Below, piece after piece: positions 1-8,878 of a DNA stretch of 59,959 nt. Position 1 is the stretch's first letter; every line of letters starts with the position of its first letter. The notes beneath the pieces are model-generated. The model had not been told where the DNA came from. It did not search any database and was given only the letters and a program-made list of their open reading frames with translations. Source of the DNA: Pseudomonadota bacterium (lineage in GTDB: Bacteria > Myxococcota_A > UBA796 > SXON01); contig SXON01000048.1 of NCBI GenBank assembly GCA_005778355.1, positions 1 to 59,959 on the forward strand. The letters are read 5' to 3'. Both the position numbers and the translations under genes were made by a program.

Positions 1-942
1 ATGCTCGAGGAGAGCTGGCTCGAAACCGAGCCCGATCTGCTCGTGATCGCCACGCTGTGGAGCGACAACAACTTCGACAGCTTCGTCGATGCCGACCGGA
101 TGGCCCAGCGCCCGCCCGCCTGGCTCCGATTCCTCGTGAAATACAGCAGCCTCGTGAAGTTCGTGGCGGGCAAGGGCGAATCCAGCCAGTCCATCGGCTG
201 GGGGCCGGGCGGTCAGAACACGATGCTCGCCGAGCGCCGGGTCGACCTCGCCACCTACGGCGCGAACCTCGAGCGCATGGTGGCGATGATGCGCGAGCGG
301 GGCGGCGAGGCGGCCTTCTTGATCCTGGCCAACGTGGAAGACGTGGAGCGACCGAATCGTCCCTGGCCCTGGGACCCGTACCGCGAGATGATGCGCGCGG
401 TCGCCGCCCGGCACGGCGCGGTGGTCGTGGAGGCCGCCCCGTTGTGGCAGGCCGATGGCGGCGGTCGGCAGCTCCTGGTCGACGACATGCACCCCTCGGA
501 GCGCGGCGCCTCCGTGATTGGCGGGGGCCTGCACGCCGCCCTCTCCAAGCGAGGCTGGGGCGAGGGGAAACCGGCGATGGTGGGAGGCAACCCCAACGCC
601 ACACTCCCCACGCACGACCCGTGGACCGAGCCCTGGAAGCCGGGGCTGGAGGGCCCCTCGGTGGCCGGCGTGGTCCAGGCCACGTGGGCGGCGAGGCGCA
701 AGGAGCTTGTGGTGCGGGCCTACGATCCCGGCACTGGCGCGCTGCTCGACGAGGTGAGCCTGCCGGCGCAAGCCCCGTTCGCGCTCGACGTGGGCAACGC
801 GGCCGCCATTCGCGTGGCCGTCAGCAGCGACCAGGGCACCGCCCGGATCAAGAACGACGTGATCGATCTCGCGGGCCGGAAGGCGTGGGCCGTCAAGATC
901 GACCTCGACCGCGGCGTGATCGAGGACCCGGGGGCAAACTAA
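1..942 (+). CDS. SGNH/GDSL-type hydrolase, 5'-truncated
   Basis: The C-terminal 313 residues of a probable SGNH-superfamily esterase or acyl-hydrolase. What is seen: a hydrophobic strand (DLLVIATLW) followed by SDNN, which fits SGNH block III, and DDMHPSERGA near residue 163, which matches the block V Asp-x-x-His catalytic pair. The block I GDS motif is not present and should lie upstream of the window, so the ATG at base 1 is probably internal. The last ~100 residues form an extra domain of no recognised family. The substrate cannot be told. Confidence is good for the fold and low for specificity. Confidence 0.6.
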   Translation: MLEESWLETEPDLLVIATLWSDNNFDSFVDADRMAQRPPAWLRFLVKYSSLVKFVAGKGESSQSIGWGPGGQNTMLAERRVDLATYGANLERMVAMMRERGGEAAFLILANVEDVERPNRPWPWDPYREMMRAVAARHGAVVVEAAPLWQADGGGRQLLVDDMHPSERGASVIGGGLHAALSKRGWGEGKPAMVGGNPNATLPTHDPWTEPWKPGLEGPSVAGVVQATWAARRKELVVRAYDPGTGALLDEVSLPAQAPFALDVGNAAAIRVAVSSDQGTARIKNDVIDLAGRKAWAVKIDLDRGVIEDPGAN

Positions 943-954
943 GAAACACGCTTC

Positions 955-1317
955 CTACAAGGGCAGCCAGGCCTCGCCGTCCTCGTACTCGGCGCGGGTG
1001 ACCACCCAGGCGCCGCCCTGGCTCTCCAGCAAGAGGCGGATCTTCTTCTTATTGCCGTCGTCGCTCTGCACCTTGAACTCGTAGCGAGCCGAGCTGCCGT
1101 TCTCGCCGCCGCTGGGGAACATGTCGGAAGAGAGGTGCACTTTCGGCCCTACCAGCGCTTCGAGCTGGGCGTTGCCCGTGGCCCAGTCGCGCGCGGCGGT
1201 CCACGCGGGGTTGTCGCGGTATTCCCAGGCGTTGAGGAAAGGCCACACCGAGCCAAAGGCGAGCAACGCCATGAAGAGCCCGGTAACGACGAGGAAGGCA
1301 GTGCGTCTCTTGTCCAC
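955..1317 (-). CDS. Small membrane-anchored protein, Coa1-like
   Basis: A 120-residue protein with a GTG start, an N-terminal transmembrane helix (residues ~8-28) and a small extracytoplasmic domain. The domain pattern (GNAQLEALVG, then alternating beta strands ending in GAWVVTRAEY) resembles the Coa1/Tim21-like family linked to cytochrome oxidase assembly. That is family-level resemblance only; no oxidase genes are nearby. It is convergent with the upstream SGNH gene and divergent from the methyltransferase, with 38 bp between starts. Confidence 0.45.
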   Translation of the reverse strand: MDKRRTAFLVVTGLFMALLAFGSVWPFLNAWEYRDNPAWTAARDWATGNAQLEALVGPKVHLSSDMFPSGGENGSSARYEFKVQSDDGNKKKIRLLLESQGGAWVVTRAEYEDGEAWLPL

Positions 1318-1355
1318 GGCTTGGCGCTAACCGCCGCGGGATAGGCGCGGCGGCC

Positions 1356-1988
1356 GTGGACAGCCTCGCCGTCAACGCCGACCGCATCGAGCGCGTACGC
1401 GCGGCCCTGTCGCGACGCGTGGGCTCGGTGGTGGCGGTGTGCGAGGCGGTGCGCCGTCGCCATAATATGAGCGCCATCCTACGTAGTTGCGAGGCCTTCG
1501 GTGTGCACGAGGTGCACCTCGTCACCCAGGGTTTCCGCCCGTCGCCCGGTGCGGCCCGGGGGGCGGAGCGCTGGGTGTGGCGCCGTCGCTTCGACACGGT
1601 CGACGAGAGCGTCGCCACCCTGCGCGCACGGGGGTTCCGCGTGTTTGTCGCCGACCTCGACGAGGCGGCGTACACGCCAGAGACGGTGCCGGTCGACCAG
1701 CCGCTCGCGGTGGTGTTTGGCAGCGAGGTGCGCGGCGTGAGCGACGAGGCCCGGGCGCTCGCCGACGGTGCCATCCGCGTGCCGATGCTGGGCCTCACCG
1801 AGAGCCTCAACGTGAGCGTGTCGGCGGCGATCGTGCTGCGCACCCTGGCGGATCGCCGGCGCGCCCTCGCGGGCAACGATCTCGACCGCGCCGAGCAAGA
1901 ACGCTTCGTGGCTGACTGGCTCGCTGCCGAGGAGCGCGCGATGCTCGGCCTGCTCGCTCGCACCGCGCCCGTCGACCAGTCGGGATAG
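1356..1988 (+). CDS. trmH: SpoU-family RNA 2'-O-methyltransferase, TrmH-like
   Basis: A SPOUT-fold SAM-dependent methyltransferase of 210 residues, the usual TrmH length. TrmH methylates the ribose 2'-OH of G18 in tRNA. All three SpoU motifs are visible: motif 1 (HNMSAILRSCEAFGV, residues ~37-51, including the conserved Asn and catalytic Arg), motif 2 (VVFGSEVRGVS, ~119-129) and motif 3 (PMLGLTESLNVSVSAAI, ~141-157), which forms the knot. GTG start. It lies 11 bp upstream of the RlmD-like gene in the same direction, so the two may form an RNA-modification operon. Position specificity is inferred. Confidence 0.85.
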   Translation: MDSLAVNADRIERVRAALSRRVGSVVAVCEAVRRRHNMSAILRSCEAFGVHEVHLVTQGFRPSPGAARGAERWVWRRRFDTVDESVATLRARGFRVFVADLDEAAYTPETVPVDQPLAVVFGSEVRGVSDEARALADGAIRVPMLGLTESLNVSVSAAIVLRTLADRRRALAGNDLDRAEQERFVADWLAAEERAMLGLLARTAPVDQSG

Positions 1989-1999
1989 CGCCGGGCCCC

Positions 2000-3364
2000 A
2001 TGCCGCGCGACAGTTTCGTGGTGACCCCCGAGGGCTGGCTCAGCCGTGGCGAGGCCTACGTGCCGGGCGACGGCCAGCAGCTCGCCGTCTTCGGCGGCAT
2101 CCCCGGCGAGGCCGCCCGGGTGCGCATCTTCTCGCGCCAGGGCCACCAGGCCCGAGGTCGCGCCATCAGTCCCGCCGGCGCGCCGAGCCCCGACCGCGTG
2201 GCGCCCCCCTGCGACAAGTGGGGGCCGTGTGGTGGCTGCCCGTGGATGCACCTGTCCCCGGCTGGCCGGTCGCGGGCCCACGACCAGCTCTGGATCGACG
2301 CCGCAAGGCTCGCCGGGGCCAACCTGCTCTTATCCCCGGTGCACCTCGCGGAGATGGGCAACAACTCCGAGCTGAAGGTCGAGTGGGACTACTCCGACCA
2401 CGGTCAGCCGCGCCTCGGGGTCAGCGCGCGCGAGGGCGCGGGCACCGTGGCGATCCCCCGCTGCGCCAAGGTGCAGGACGGCGTGCGCACCTTCATGGGC
2501 GCGGTGGCGGCCACCCTGAAAGAAGCGAATGTGCCCCCCGGTCGCGACGGCCCCCTGCGCGGCATTCGCGGGCGCGTGTCCCGCGGCGAGATTCTCGTGA
2601 TTGTTCGCCTGCCGCGGCCCGTCCCCGCGCTGGCGGAGTGGGCGGGGAACCTGGCGTCGAACATCACCGAGCTCCGTGGCGTGGTCACCGTCTTTCCGCC
2701 CGAGAGCGACCCCAAGGGCTTCGGCCAGCAGCGCCTCTACGGCTACGACTGGATCCCCGTCGACTTGGCGGGCGCCGAGCTGCGCCTGGGCGCCGAGGAC
2801 GCCTGGCCGCGCGATCTCGTGGCTTACGACGCCATGCTGCGCGCCGCGCCCGAGATCCTCGGCGTAGAGCAGGGCGACGCGGTGCTGGAGATGGGCACCG
2901 GCGTGGGCGCGCGCCTCCTGGTGCTTTCACGCGCCAGCGGGTGGGCGCTCGGCGTGGAGTCCGACGACAAGCTCGCCGACCGCGCCACCGCCAACCTGCG
3001 CGACAACAACGCCCCCGCCGAGGTGGTGGTGGATGGCTGGGTCGAAGCGGTGGAACGCGTTTCCCCGCGCCTGGAAGGACGCCGGCCGCTCCTCTGGGTG
3101 GACTGCGGGCGCAAGGAGCTCGGCCAGCGGGCTGTCGATGTGCTTCGTGGCCTCGATCCTCGCCGCGTGGCCCTCGAGGGCAACAACCCGGCGGCCGTGT
3201 GTCGCGAGGTGGCACGCTGGCAACGCGACGGCTGGACGCTCGCCCGCTTCGAGCGTTTCGAGTCCGACGCGCACGCGCCCTACACGCAGGCGGTGGCGGT
3301 GATGGCCTCGCCCAACCAGGCCGCGCCGGAGAAACGTGCGCCGCGACGGCGGGCGGTGCGGTAA
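2000..3364 (+). CDS. RlmD/TrmA-like protein with Fe-S cysteines but degenerate active site
   Basis: A 454-residue homologue of the RlmD/RumA 5-methyluridine RNA methyltransferases. It has an N-terminal TRAM-like barrel, then C71-x5-C77-x2-C80 (PPCDKWGPCGGCPW) with a fourth cysteine at C155, the [4Fe-4S] pattern of RlmD. A Rossmann glycine loop (VLEMGTGVGA, ~295-304) remains. The catalytic Cys in the family SCNP motif is replaced by Asn (GNNP, 394-397). The DPxR motif reads VDCGR (~367-371), and the C-terminal catalytic Glu position is Ala. The FFQxN SAM-binding motif is not recognisable. It is therefore unlikely to make m5U by the known mechanism and may be an RNA-binding or differently acting Fe-S protein. 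ATG start, 11 bp after trmH. Confidence 0.75.
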   Translation: MPRDSFVVTPEGWLSRGEAYVPGDGQQLAVFGGIPGEAARVRIFSRQGHQARGRAISPAGAPSPDRVAPPCDKWGPCGGCPWMHLSPAGRSRAHDQLWIDAARLAGANLLLSPVHLAEMGNNSELKVEWDYSDHGQPRLGVSAREGAGTVAIPRCAKVQDGVRTFMGAVAATLKEANVPPGRDGPLRGIRGRVSRGEILVIVRLPRPVPALAEWAGNLASNITELRGVVTVFPPESDPKGFGQQRLYGYDWIPVDLAGAELRLGAEDAWPRDLVAYDAMLRAAPEILGVEQGDAVLEMGTGVGARLLVLSRASGWALGVESDDKLADRATANLRDNNAPAEVVVDGWVEAVERVSPRLEGRRPLLWVDCGRKELGQRAVDVLRGLDPRRVALEGNNPAAVCREVARWQRDGWTLARFERFESDAHAPYTQAVAVMASPNQAAPEKRAPRRRAVR

Positions 3365-3375
3365 GCTCCCGCGCC

Positions 3376-4881
3376 GTGACCAGCCTCCTCCTCCTGACTT
3401 CTTCCCTCCTGTTGTCTTCAGCGGCGCGCGCCGAAGAGGGCGTGCCGGTGCTCGTGGGCGCGCTGCAGGCCCGCAACGAGGAGTCCGCCTCTCTCGCCGC
3501 CCTCATCGAGAGCTTCGTGGCCCAGAAGCTGGGCGAATACGAGAGTCTGCGCGTGATCCGCATCGAAGACACGCCCGACTTCGAGGACTACTCGGCGCGC
3601 GTGTACATGGACAGCTGTCCCCCGGGCGAGGCCGTCGGCTGCACCTTCGTGCTCGCCGAGCGCGGCGAGGCCTGGTGGGCCGTCACCGGCTCGGTGCAGG
3701 CGCTGGTCAAGGGCACCCGTGTCGACATCGACATCATCGACGTCGATGGCTCCCGGGTGGCGGTATCCTTCCGCTCCGAGCTCGAAGGGGGTCGCGACGA
3801 GGCCTTCGCCGAAGGCGTGGCGCGCGTGCTCGTGGCTGCCATCAGCGGCGAGGTGGGCAAGGAAGAAGACATCCGGGACACGAGCGAGGAAGCGGAAGAC
3901 AGCGAGCTGAGCGCCGAGGAAAAGGCCGCCGTCGCTGCCGAGCTCGACACGCTCACCCAGTCGCTGGGCGACTTCGAGCTCGAGATCCGCAAGGCCTCGA
4001 AGTCGATCAGCCGCCCCAAGCTCACCGAGGAAGACATCGCGGAGGCGGAGGAGAGCGAGGGGGCCAAGCCCTGGGAGCGCCTCAAGATGAGCGCAACCGA
4101 GTACCTCCGCTACCGAAACTCGGGGATGACCTTGCCCATGTGGCGCAAGCGCATCCAGGGGCGGCGCTTCCAGCTGATCCTGCGGGCGGGCGGCGGCTTC
4201 ATGAACGGGCCGGTCAACGGCGAATACTACGGCCGCTACGCGCTCGACGAGCAGACGCTCACCGCCGTCGACGTGTACAGCGCGCAGTCGGTGGAGTCTG
4301 GCTCCACCGGCGTGGGCGTGGTGCAGGCCGCCTTCGGGGTGCACCCGGTGGTCGACGTGGGCGTGACCTTCGGCATCGCCGGCGGCGCCTTCGAGTACAT
4401 GATCTCGCCCGAGGTGGTGGGCCAGACGAACACGGCCTCGGAACCCACGACGGTCGACAACTCCAACCTGATGGTCGGCCCCTGGGTCACGGCCGGCCTC
4501 TTCCCGGCGGCCTCGCTGCGACCCACCTTCGGCGCCGGGGCGCTCTGGATGCGCGGCACCGGCATCGGCGACCACATCGAGCCGCCCGACGAGCTGGCCA
4601 GCTTCGACGCCGAGTCGCTCTGGCTGGTGAACGTGTTCCTGGGCGGCGAGGCAAGGCTCACTGACAACGTGGAACTGTTCGCGCAGATCCCCTTGAGTTT
4701 CCTCGTGGGGGGCGACGTCGTCCAGGAGGAGAAGCACACGGTGGTGGCCGCGCTGGAGGGCGTGCAGGTGCCCACGGGCGCCTCGGCCCTCGGCGTATCG
4801 GTGGTGGCCGGCGTGCAGGTACGTCTCGGCGGCGCCAAGATGCAGGAGAACTCGCTCCTCGACGAGACCGACGAGCTCTAG
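3376..4881 (+). CDS. Secreted protein with predicted C-terminal outer-membrane beta-barrel
   Basis: A 501-residue exported protein. I start it at GTG 3376, because the product then begins with a clean signal peptide (hydrophobic TSLLLLTSSLLLSSAARA ending in an ARA-type cleavage site) 11 bp after the previous stop. Residues ~20-165 form an alpha/beta domain reminiscent of TolB-N or CsgG-type families (LVGALQARNEESASLAALIESFV). A charged, coiled-coil-prone Glu/Ala-rich linker (~165-225) follows. The C-terminal ~250 residues alternate Gly and aromatic strands (RFQLILRAGGGFMNG, VGVTFGIAGGAFEYM) as in outer-membrane barrels. Function unknown. It converges on the COG0523 gene with a 2-bp gap. Confidence 0.7.
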   Translation: MTSLLLLTSSLLLSSAARAEEGVPVLVGALQARNEESASLAALIESFVAQKLGEYESLRVIRIEDTPDFEDYSARVYMDSCPPGEAVGCTFVLAERGEAWWAVTGSVQALVKGTRVDIDIIDVDGSRVAVSFRSELEGGRDEAFAEGVARVLVAAISGEVGKEEDIRDTSEEAEDSELSAEEKAAVAAELDTLTQSLGDFELEIRKASKSISRPKLTEEDIAEAEESEGAKPWERLKMSATEYLRYRNSGMTLPMWRKRIQGRRFQLILRAGGGFMNGPVNGEYYGRYALDEQTLTAVDVYSAQSVESGSTGVGVVQAAFGVHPVVDVGVTFGIAGGAFEYMISPEVVGQTNTASEPTTVDNSNLMVGPWVTAGLFPAASLRPTFGAGALWMRGTGIGDHIEPPDELASFDAESLWLVNVFLGGEARLTDNVELFAQIPLSFLVGGDVVQEEKHTVVAALEGVQVPTGASALGVSVVAGVQVRLGGAKMQENSLLDETDEL

Positions 4882-4883
4882 GC

Positions 4884-6188
4884 CTACTCCGCGCCGAGCA
4901 CGCGGATCCGCGCCAGCCCCTTGACGTTCTTGCAGTTGCTGTCGCCCGGCGCGAGGAGTCGAAACGGGCCACCCTGCGCGGCGGGGAGCGGGCCGCCGTC
5001 GAGGCTGTGGACGACCACCGCCTGGCCGACGCCGTCGACCTCGGCGGGGTCGGTGGTGAGACCATCGCTGGCCGAGGCGATGAAGCGTTGACCGGGGACG
5101 AGACGCAGGAGCTCCGCGAGGCGAACACCGGCCCCTTGCCGCCCGGGGACGATCACCGACACGTCGGGCACCTGTCCCGGGAGCGCCGTGAGCGCGCCGC
5201 GGCTAAGCGGGAACTCGTTGCCGTCGGCGTCGACGAGATTGAGCACCTCGCCGTCCCAGGGGTTGGGCGCGGCGTCGGGCAAGAGCGCGGCGTGGAGCCC
5301 GCGGTCGATGGCCTCGATGTCCACGCCCTCGTTGACGATCACGTCGGCGCGGCTGTCGCGACGATAGGCCGTGGAGGCGGCGTGAACCTGTCCCCCGGCG
5401 ATGTCGAGCCGGTACCAGCCCACGTCACAGCGGAAAACGCCCTTCCAACGGGCGATGCCGGGAGTGAGCGCCACGGCGCGCACGCGGTCCCATGAAAACA
5501 GGCGGGCGGGCTCAAAAACCCAGCTCCGTGCTGCATAGCCCTCGGTGGAGTCGTGGTGTTCGTGGTGGTGCCCGTGGTGGTGAGCGTGTCCCTCGCGGGC
5601 GCGGGGGCCCTGCCCCTCGGGCCAGCGCCAGGCCTCGGCGGGAAGGCGCCCCCGCGTGACCCTCGCGGCGAGCACCGGCGGCGGCCAGAGCTTGGCGGCG
5701 AGCACGTCGAAGGCGGCGAGCTGGTCGACATCGGCGAGGTCGCAGCGGTTGGCCACGAGCACGTCGGCACCATCGATCTGCTCGGCGAAGAGGTGTGGAT
5801 CCGGGCGCGCGGACGGGTCGACCAGGACGATCGTGGGCATGAGCTCGATGCGCGCGGCCAGCGCCCCGCGGGAGAGCATGTCGACGACGTCGCGCGGGCG
5901 GGCGAGGCCCGAGGGCTCGATGAAAATGCGGTCGGGATGCAGCTCGTCGAGGATCGCGGTGATGGCTGGGGCGAGGCCCTCCGGCGCCGTGCAGCACACG
6001 CAGCCGCCGGGGATGTTGGTGACCTTGAGGTTGCCGCCGAGCAAGGTGGCGTCGATCTGGGCGGTGCCGAAGTCGTTGACCACCACCGCGCAGCGCTCCC
6101 TGCCCTCGCGCGCGGCGAGCTCGTGGAGGAGAACGGTGGTCTTGCCGGTGCCGAGGAAGCCGCCGACGACGTGGACGCGGGTGCGCAT
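4884..6188 (-). CDS. COG0523 (CobW/G3E) metal-chaperone GTPase with SUOX-like C-terminal domain
   Basis: A 434-residue protein. The N-terminal GTPase has a Walker A (GGFLGTGKTT, 9-18), the GGCVCC zinc-binding motif of COG0523 (61-66), and a base-specificity NRCD (147-150). A His-rich loop (residues 201-212; nine His, runs HHH and HHEHH) is typical of metal handling. A CobW-C-like domain follows (~220-300). From ~330 to the end the pattern is unlike normal COG0523 proteins: VRLAELLRLVPG, then GGPLPAAQGGPFRLLAPGD and NCKNVKGLARIRV. This resembles the C-terminal half of molybdopterin-type (SUOX-fold, PF00174-like) oxidoreductase domains. Family members insert Zn, Co or other metals; the metal here is unknown. 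It is the last gene of a minus-strand run. Confidence 0.8.
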   Translation of the reverse strand: MRTRVHVVGGFLGTGKTTVLLHELAAREGRERCAVVVNDFGTAQIDATLLGGNLKVTNIPGGCVCCTAPEGLAPAITAILDELHPDRIFIEPSGLARPRDVVDMLSRGALAARIELMPTIVLVDPSARPDPHLFAEQIDGADVLVANRCDLADVDQLAAFDVLAAKLWPPPVLAARVTRGRLPAEAWRWPEGQGPRAREGHAHHHGHHHEHHDSTEGYAARSWVFEPARLFSWDRVRAVALTPGIARWKGVFRCDVGWYRLDIAGGQVHAASTAYRRDSRADVIVNEGVDIEAIDRGLHAALLPDAAPNPWDGEVLNLVDADGNEFPLSRGALTALPGQVPDVSVIVPGRQGAGVRLAELLRLVPGQRFIASASDGLTTDPAEVDGVGQAVVVHSLDGGPLPAAQGGPFRLLAPGDSNCKNVKGLARIRVLGAE

Positions 6189-6215
6189 GGGGGGCGGGGC
6201 CTATCCCCGTGCGCG

Positions 6216-7700
6216 CTACTTGTTCACGTTGGCGCAGGCGAGCGGGATGTCGCTGGTGATGAGGTTCAAGTAGGGCGCGTCCCAGTTCTTGAAGTCGGGC
6301 GAGTCGGCCTGGTAGATGCCCTCGAAAGCGCGGCAGGTCCCATCGCCGTTGTCGACCGCCACCCAGGCGCGGAGGGTGCGCTGGATGGGCCGGTTCCAGT
6401 CGTCGTAGAAGTAGGTCCAGCCGCTGTCGACGATCACGGCCCGGAGCGGCTTCTCGTCCCAACCCGCCTCGGTGTAGGCCTTCATCAGTTGCGACGACAA
6501 CGACGAGTCGGTCTTCTTGGCCTTCGGCATACGTTGCGCGTCGATCCAGGTGTTGTAAATCTTGGTGGCGTTGGCCTCGAAGCCCGAGAGGTCGCTGGGC
6601 ACCGTGAGGCTGAGCTTGGCAAACGGGGCGTCGTAGGCGCCGGTGGTCTTGCCGCCATCGCGGGGGTCGGTCATCGCCACCTGGAACTGCACCTCGTGCG
6701 TCCCCGGGCCGAGGCCACGGATGAACTCGGCGTACTTCACGGCCAGGCCCGGGAGCTGAGCCTTCGCGGGGTCGGTCGGCCAGAGTTCGACGGTGAGCGC
6801 GGTGGCGGTCGCGCCCTTGGCGTCGATCGTCCAGTGGTAATCCTCGTCGGACTGGCCGGAGGCACCCGGGTCTTTCCAGAGGCGCACCTCGGCGCGAATG
6901 TCGCCGCCGGGGTTGCCGCCCATCGCGGCCAACTCGCCCGGGTAGTACGCCGCCACGTACACGCCCTTGCTCGCGTCGGCCGCTTGCGAGAGCGCGGCGG
7001 TGTCTTCCTTCCCGAGGGTGATGGGTGCCGTGGAAAACCAGAGCTCGCCGACGTGGTCGGCGTGGTAGGCGCCCGAGAGTGTCTTGGCGTAGTTCGCCTT
7101 GTAGGCGGCTAGCTTGGCCTCGGCCTTCGCCTTCGCCGTCGCCAGTGCGGAGCTGCTACTGTCCACCCAGAGCGCCACCTCGACCAGCGCGACCGCGTTC
7201 TCGCCCTCGGAGATGGCCTTGGCCATGTCGCCACCCTCGGCGTACTGGTCGGTGTAGTCGAGCAACTCGGGCATCGCCTCGGCCATCCAGTTGGCCTTCG
7301 CGACGATTCGGCCCCACTGCTCCTCCAGCGACGCCCAGTCCGACTCGCAGGCCTCTCGCGCCCCGGCGTCGTTCTCGACGGCCTGCACGATCGCGAGGTA
7401 GCGCTGGAGGTCGCGGTTGTCGGGCAGGGCGAGGAGGGCCCGCTGGCTGGTGGGGCTGTAGTAGGCGCGCATCTCCGGCGCGAGTCCGTCGGCCACCCAC
7501 TCGAGCTTCACCTCCACGTCGTTGCACTCGTCGCTCCAGTCGGTCTGCGCTTGCTGCGCCGCCTGCTCACCGCCGCCGCCGCCGCCCCCACCGCCCTTGC
7601 GACCGCCACCCCCGCCGCCCCCGCGAGGACCGGCCTCGGCATCGGTCACGAAGGCAAGAAAGGCGAGAGACAAGAGCGAGCGAGAAAAAACACGCGTCAT
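6216..7700 (-). CDS. Secreted Gly-rich hypothetical protein
   Basis: A 494-residue exported protein of no recognised family. The ATG at 7700 is preferred: an upstream GGAG sits ~9 bases before it, and the product starts with a signal peptide (TRVFSRSLLSLAFLAFVTDAEA). A low-complexity segment of poly-Gly with Arg/Lys (residues ~24-45) separates the signal from the mature part, which contains two Cys in the first third (DECNDVEV, EACESDW). A long predicted helical region and a beta-rich C-terminal half follow, ending with two more cysteines. It lies between the DD-carboxypeptidase and the COG0523 gene on the same strand, with gaps of 58 and 27 bp, so co-transcription is possible. Confidence 0.6.
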   Translation of the reverse strand: MTRVFSRSLLSLAFLAFVTDAEAGPRGGGGGGGRKGGGGGGGGGEQAAQQAQTDWSDECNDVEVKLEWVADGLAPEMRAYYSPTSQRALLALPDNRDLQRYLAIVQAVENDAGAREACESDWASLEEQWGRIVAKANWMAEAMPELLDYTDQYAEGGDMAKAISEGENAVALVEVALWVDSSSSALATAKAKAEAKLAAYKANYAKTLSGAYHADHVGELWFSTAPITLGKEDTAALSQAADASKGVYVAAYYPGELAAMGGNPGGDIRAEVRLWKDPGASGQSDEDYHWTIDAKGATATALTVELWPTDPAKAQLPGLAVKYAEFIRGLGPGTHEVQFQVAMTDPRDGGKTTGAYDAPFAKLSLTVPSDLSGFEANATKIYNTWIDAQRMPKAKKTDSSLSSQLMKAYTEAGWDEKPLRAVIVDSGWTYFYDDWNRPIQRTLRAWVAVDNGDGTCRAFEGIYQADSPDFKNWDAPYLNLITSDIPLACANVNK

Positions 7701-7758
7701 GGTTGGCACTCCGCCATCCATAGCGAAGCGAGCCGTCGATTCCTCTCAGCCCCGTCGT

Positions 7759-8844
7759 CTAGCCGTTCTGTTCGATCCACCCGAGGATGCGGTTCACATC
7801 GGCCCAGCGTGTCATCTTGCCGTCGGCGCCGAGCAGCGTGATCGCGAGCCGGTGGCCGCTCTCCGTGCTCAGCACCGTCGTGAAGCAGTAGCGCGCGGTG
7901 TCGGTGTAGCCGGTCTTCGCCGTCTCCACGACGAGGTCTTCGCGGCCGCTCAGGCGGTCGGTCGAGCCGAGCCGCCGCACGTAGTTCTTGTTCTTCCGCC
8001 AGAGATCCCAGTGGGGCGCGCTCGCCACGGGGGCCAGCATTGGGTGCGTCGCGACGGCCACGGTGGCCTTGGCGATGTCGCGTGCCGTCGACAGGTTCTC
8101 GTCCTCCAGTCCCGACGGGTCGACCCACGAGGACCGCGTCATGCCGAGCTCGATCGACACCGCGTTCATGCGCCCGACGAACTGCTCGAGGTGCATGTTC
8201 GATGCCGCGGCGAGGCCGAGCGCCGCCCGGTTGTCGGAGGACACGAGCGCAGCGCCGAGCAGGTCGATGCCGGTGGTCACGTCGCCAGTGGACAAGCGCG
8301 AGCGTGCGCCAGAGCGGGTGGGGTACTGCTCGGGCCCGATCACCACCTCGCGGTCGGGATCGGGGTGGGTCGACGCGTAGGCCAGGGCCGACACCACCTT
8401 GGTGATCGAGGCCACCGGCCGCGGGTCGTCGGGGTTCTTCTGGTAGAGGATCGCGCCCTGGTCGATGTCGTAGACGAAGGCGGAGCGGCTCTTCACGTGG
8501 GGCCCGGTGGTGGGCCCGTCGCCGTCCATCGCCGAGAGCGCGAGGATGTCGGGCGAGGCCGGGAACCACTCGGGGGGCACCCACTCCTCGGGTGGCACGA
8601 CCGCGAGGTCGAGCTCGGCCTCGCCGGGAGTGCGCCAACCCGCGGTGCGGCCGGTCGCCCCAGCAGGGGGCACCTGCACGAAGCTCCGCGCGAACTCGTT
8701 GGCCGGCGTCGCGACCGAAGCCTGGAGGGGAACGTCGAGACTCGCCGTGGCCGTGCCGGTGAGCAGGGGCGCCGCCACCCAGCAGCCCACCAGCCCGACA
8801 CCACCGGCCCACAGCGTGGCGATCACGCGCAAGAAGAGCTTCAC
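7759..8844 (-). CDS. D-alanyl-D-alanine carboxypeptidase, S11 family
   Basis: A penicillin-binding-protein-type serine peptidase of 361 residues that would trim the terminal D-Ala of peptidoglycan stem peptides. All three active-site motifs are present: SxxK (VASITK, ~145-150), SxN (SSDN, ~202-205) and KTG (ETAKTGYTD, ~308). The N-terminus has a signal or anchor helix (residues 5-28). About 100 Pro/Ala-rich residues precede the catalytic domain, more than in E. coli PBP5. The usual C-terminal membrane-anchoring helix and PBP5 C-domain are absent. GTG start with a purine-rich GGAGAGGA upstream. A promoter with TTGACA lies at 8879-8908. Confidence 0.88.
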   Translation of the reverse strand: MKLFLRVIATLWAGGVGLVGCWVAAPLLTGTATASLDVPLQASVATPANEFARSFVQVPPAGATGRTAGWRTPGEAELDLAVVPPEEWVPPEWFPASPDILALSAMDGDGPTTGPHVKSRSAFVYDIDQGAILYQKNPDDPRPVASITKVVSALAYASTHPDPDREVVIGPEQYPTRSGARSRLSTGDVTTGIDLLGAALVSSDNRAALGLAAASNMHLEQFVGRMNAVSIELGMTRSSWVDPSGLEDENLSTARDIAKATVAVATHPMLAPVASAPHWDLWRKNKNYVRRLGSTDRLSGREDLVVETAKTGYTDTARYCFTTVLSTESGHRLAITLLGADGKMTRWADVNRILGWIEQNG

Positions 8845-8878
8845 CAGACCATCCTCTCCCGCCTCAGGCGGAAGCGCC

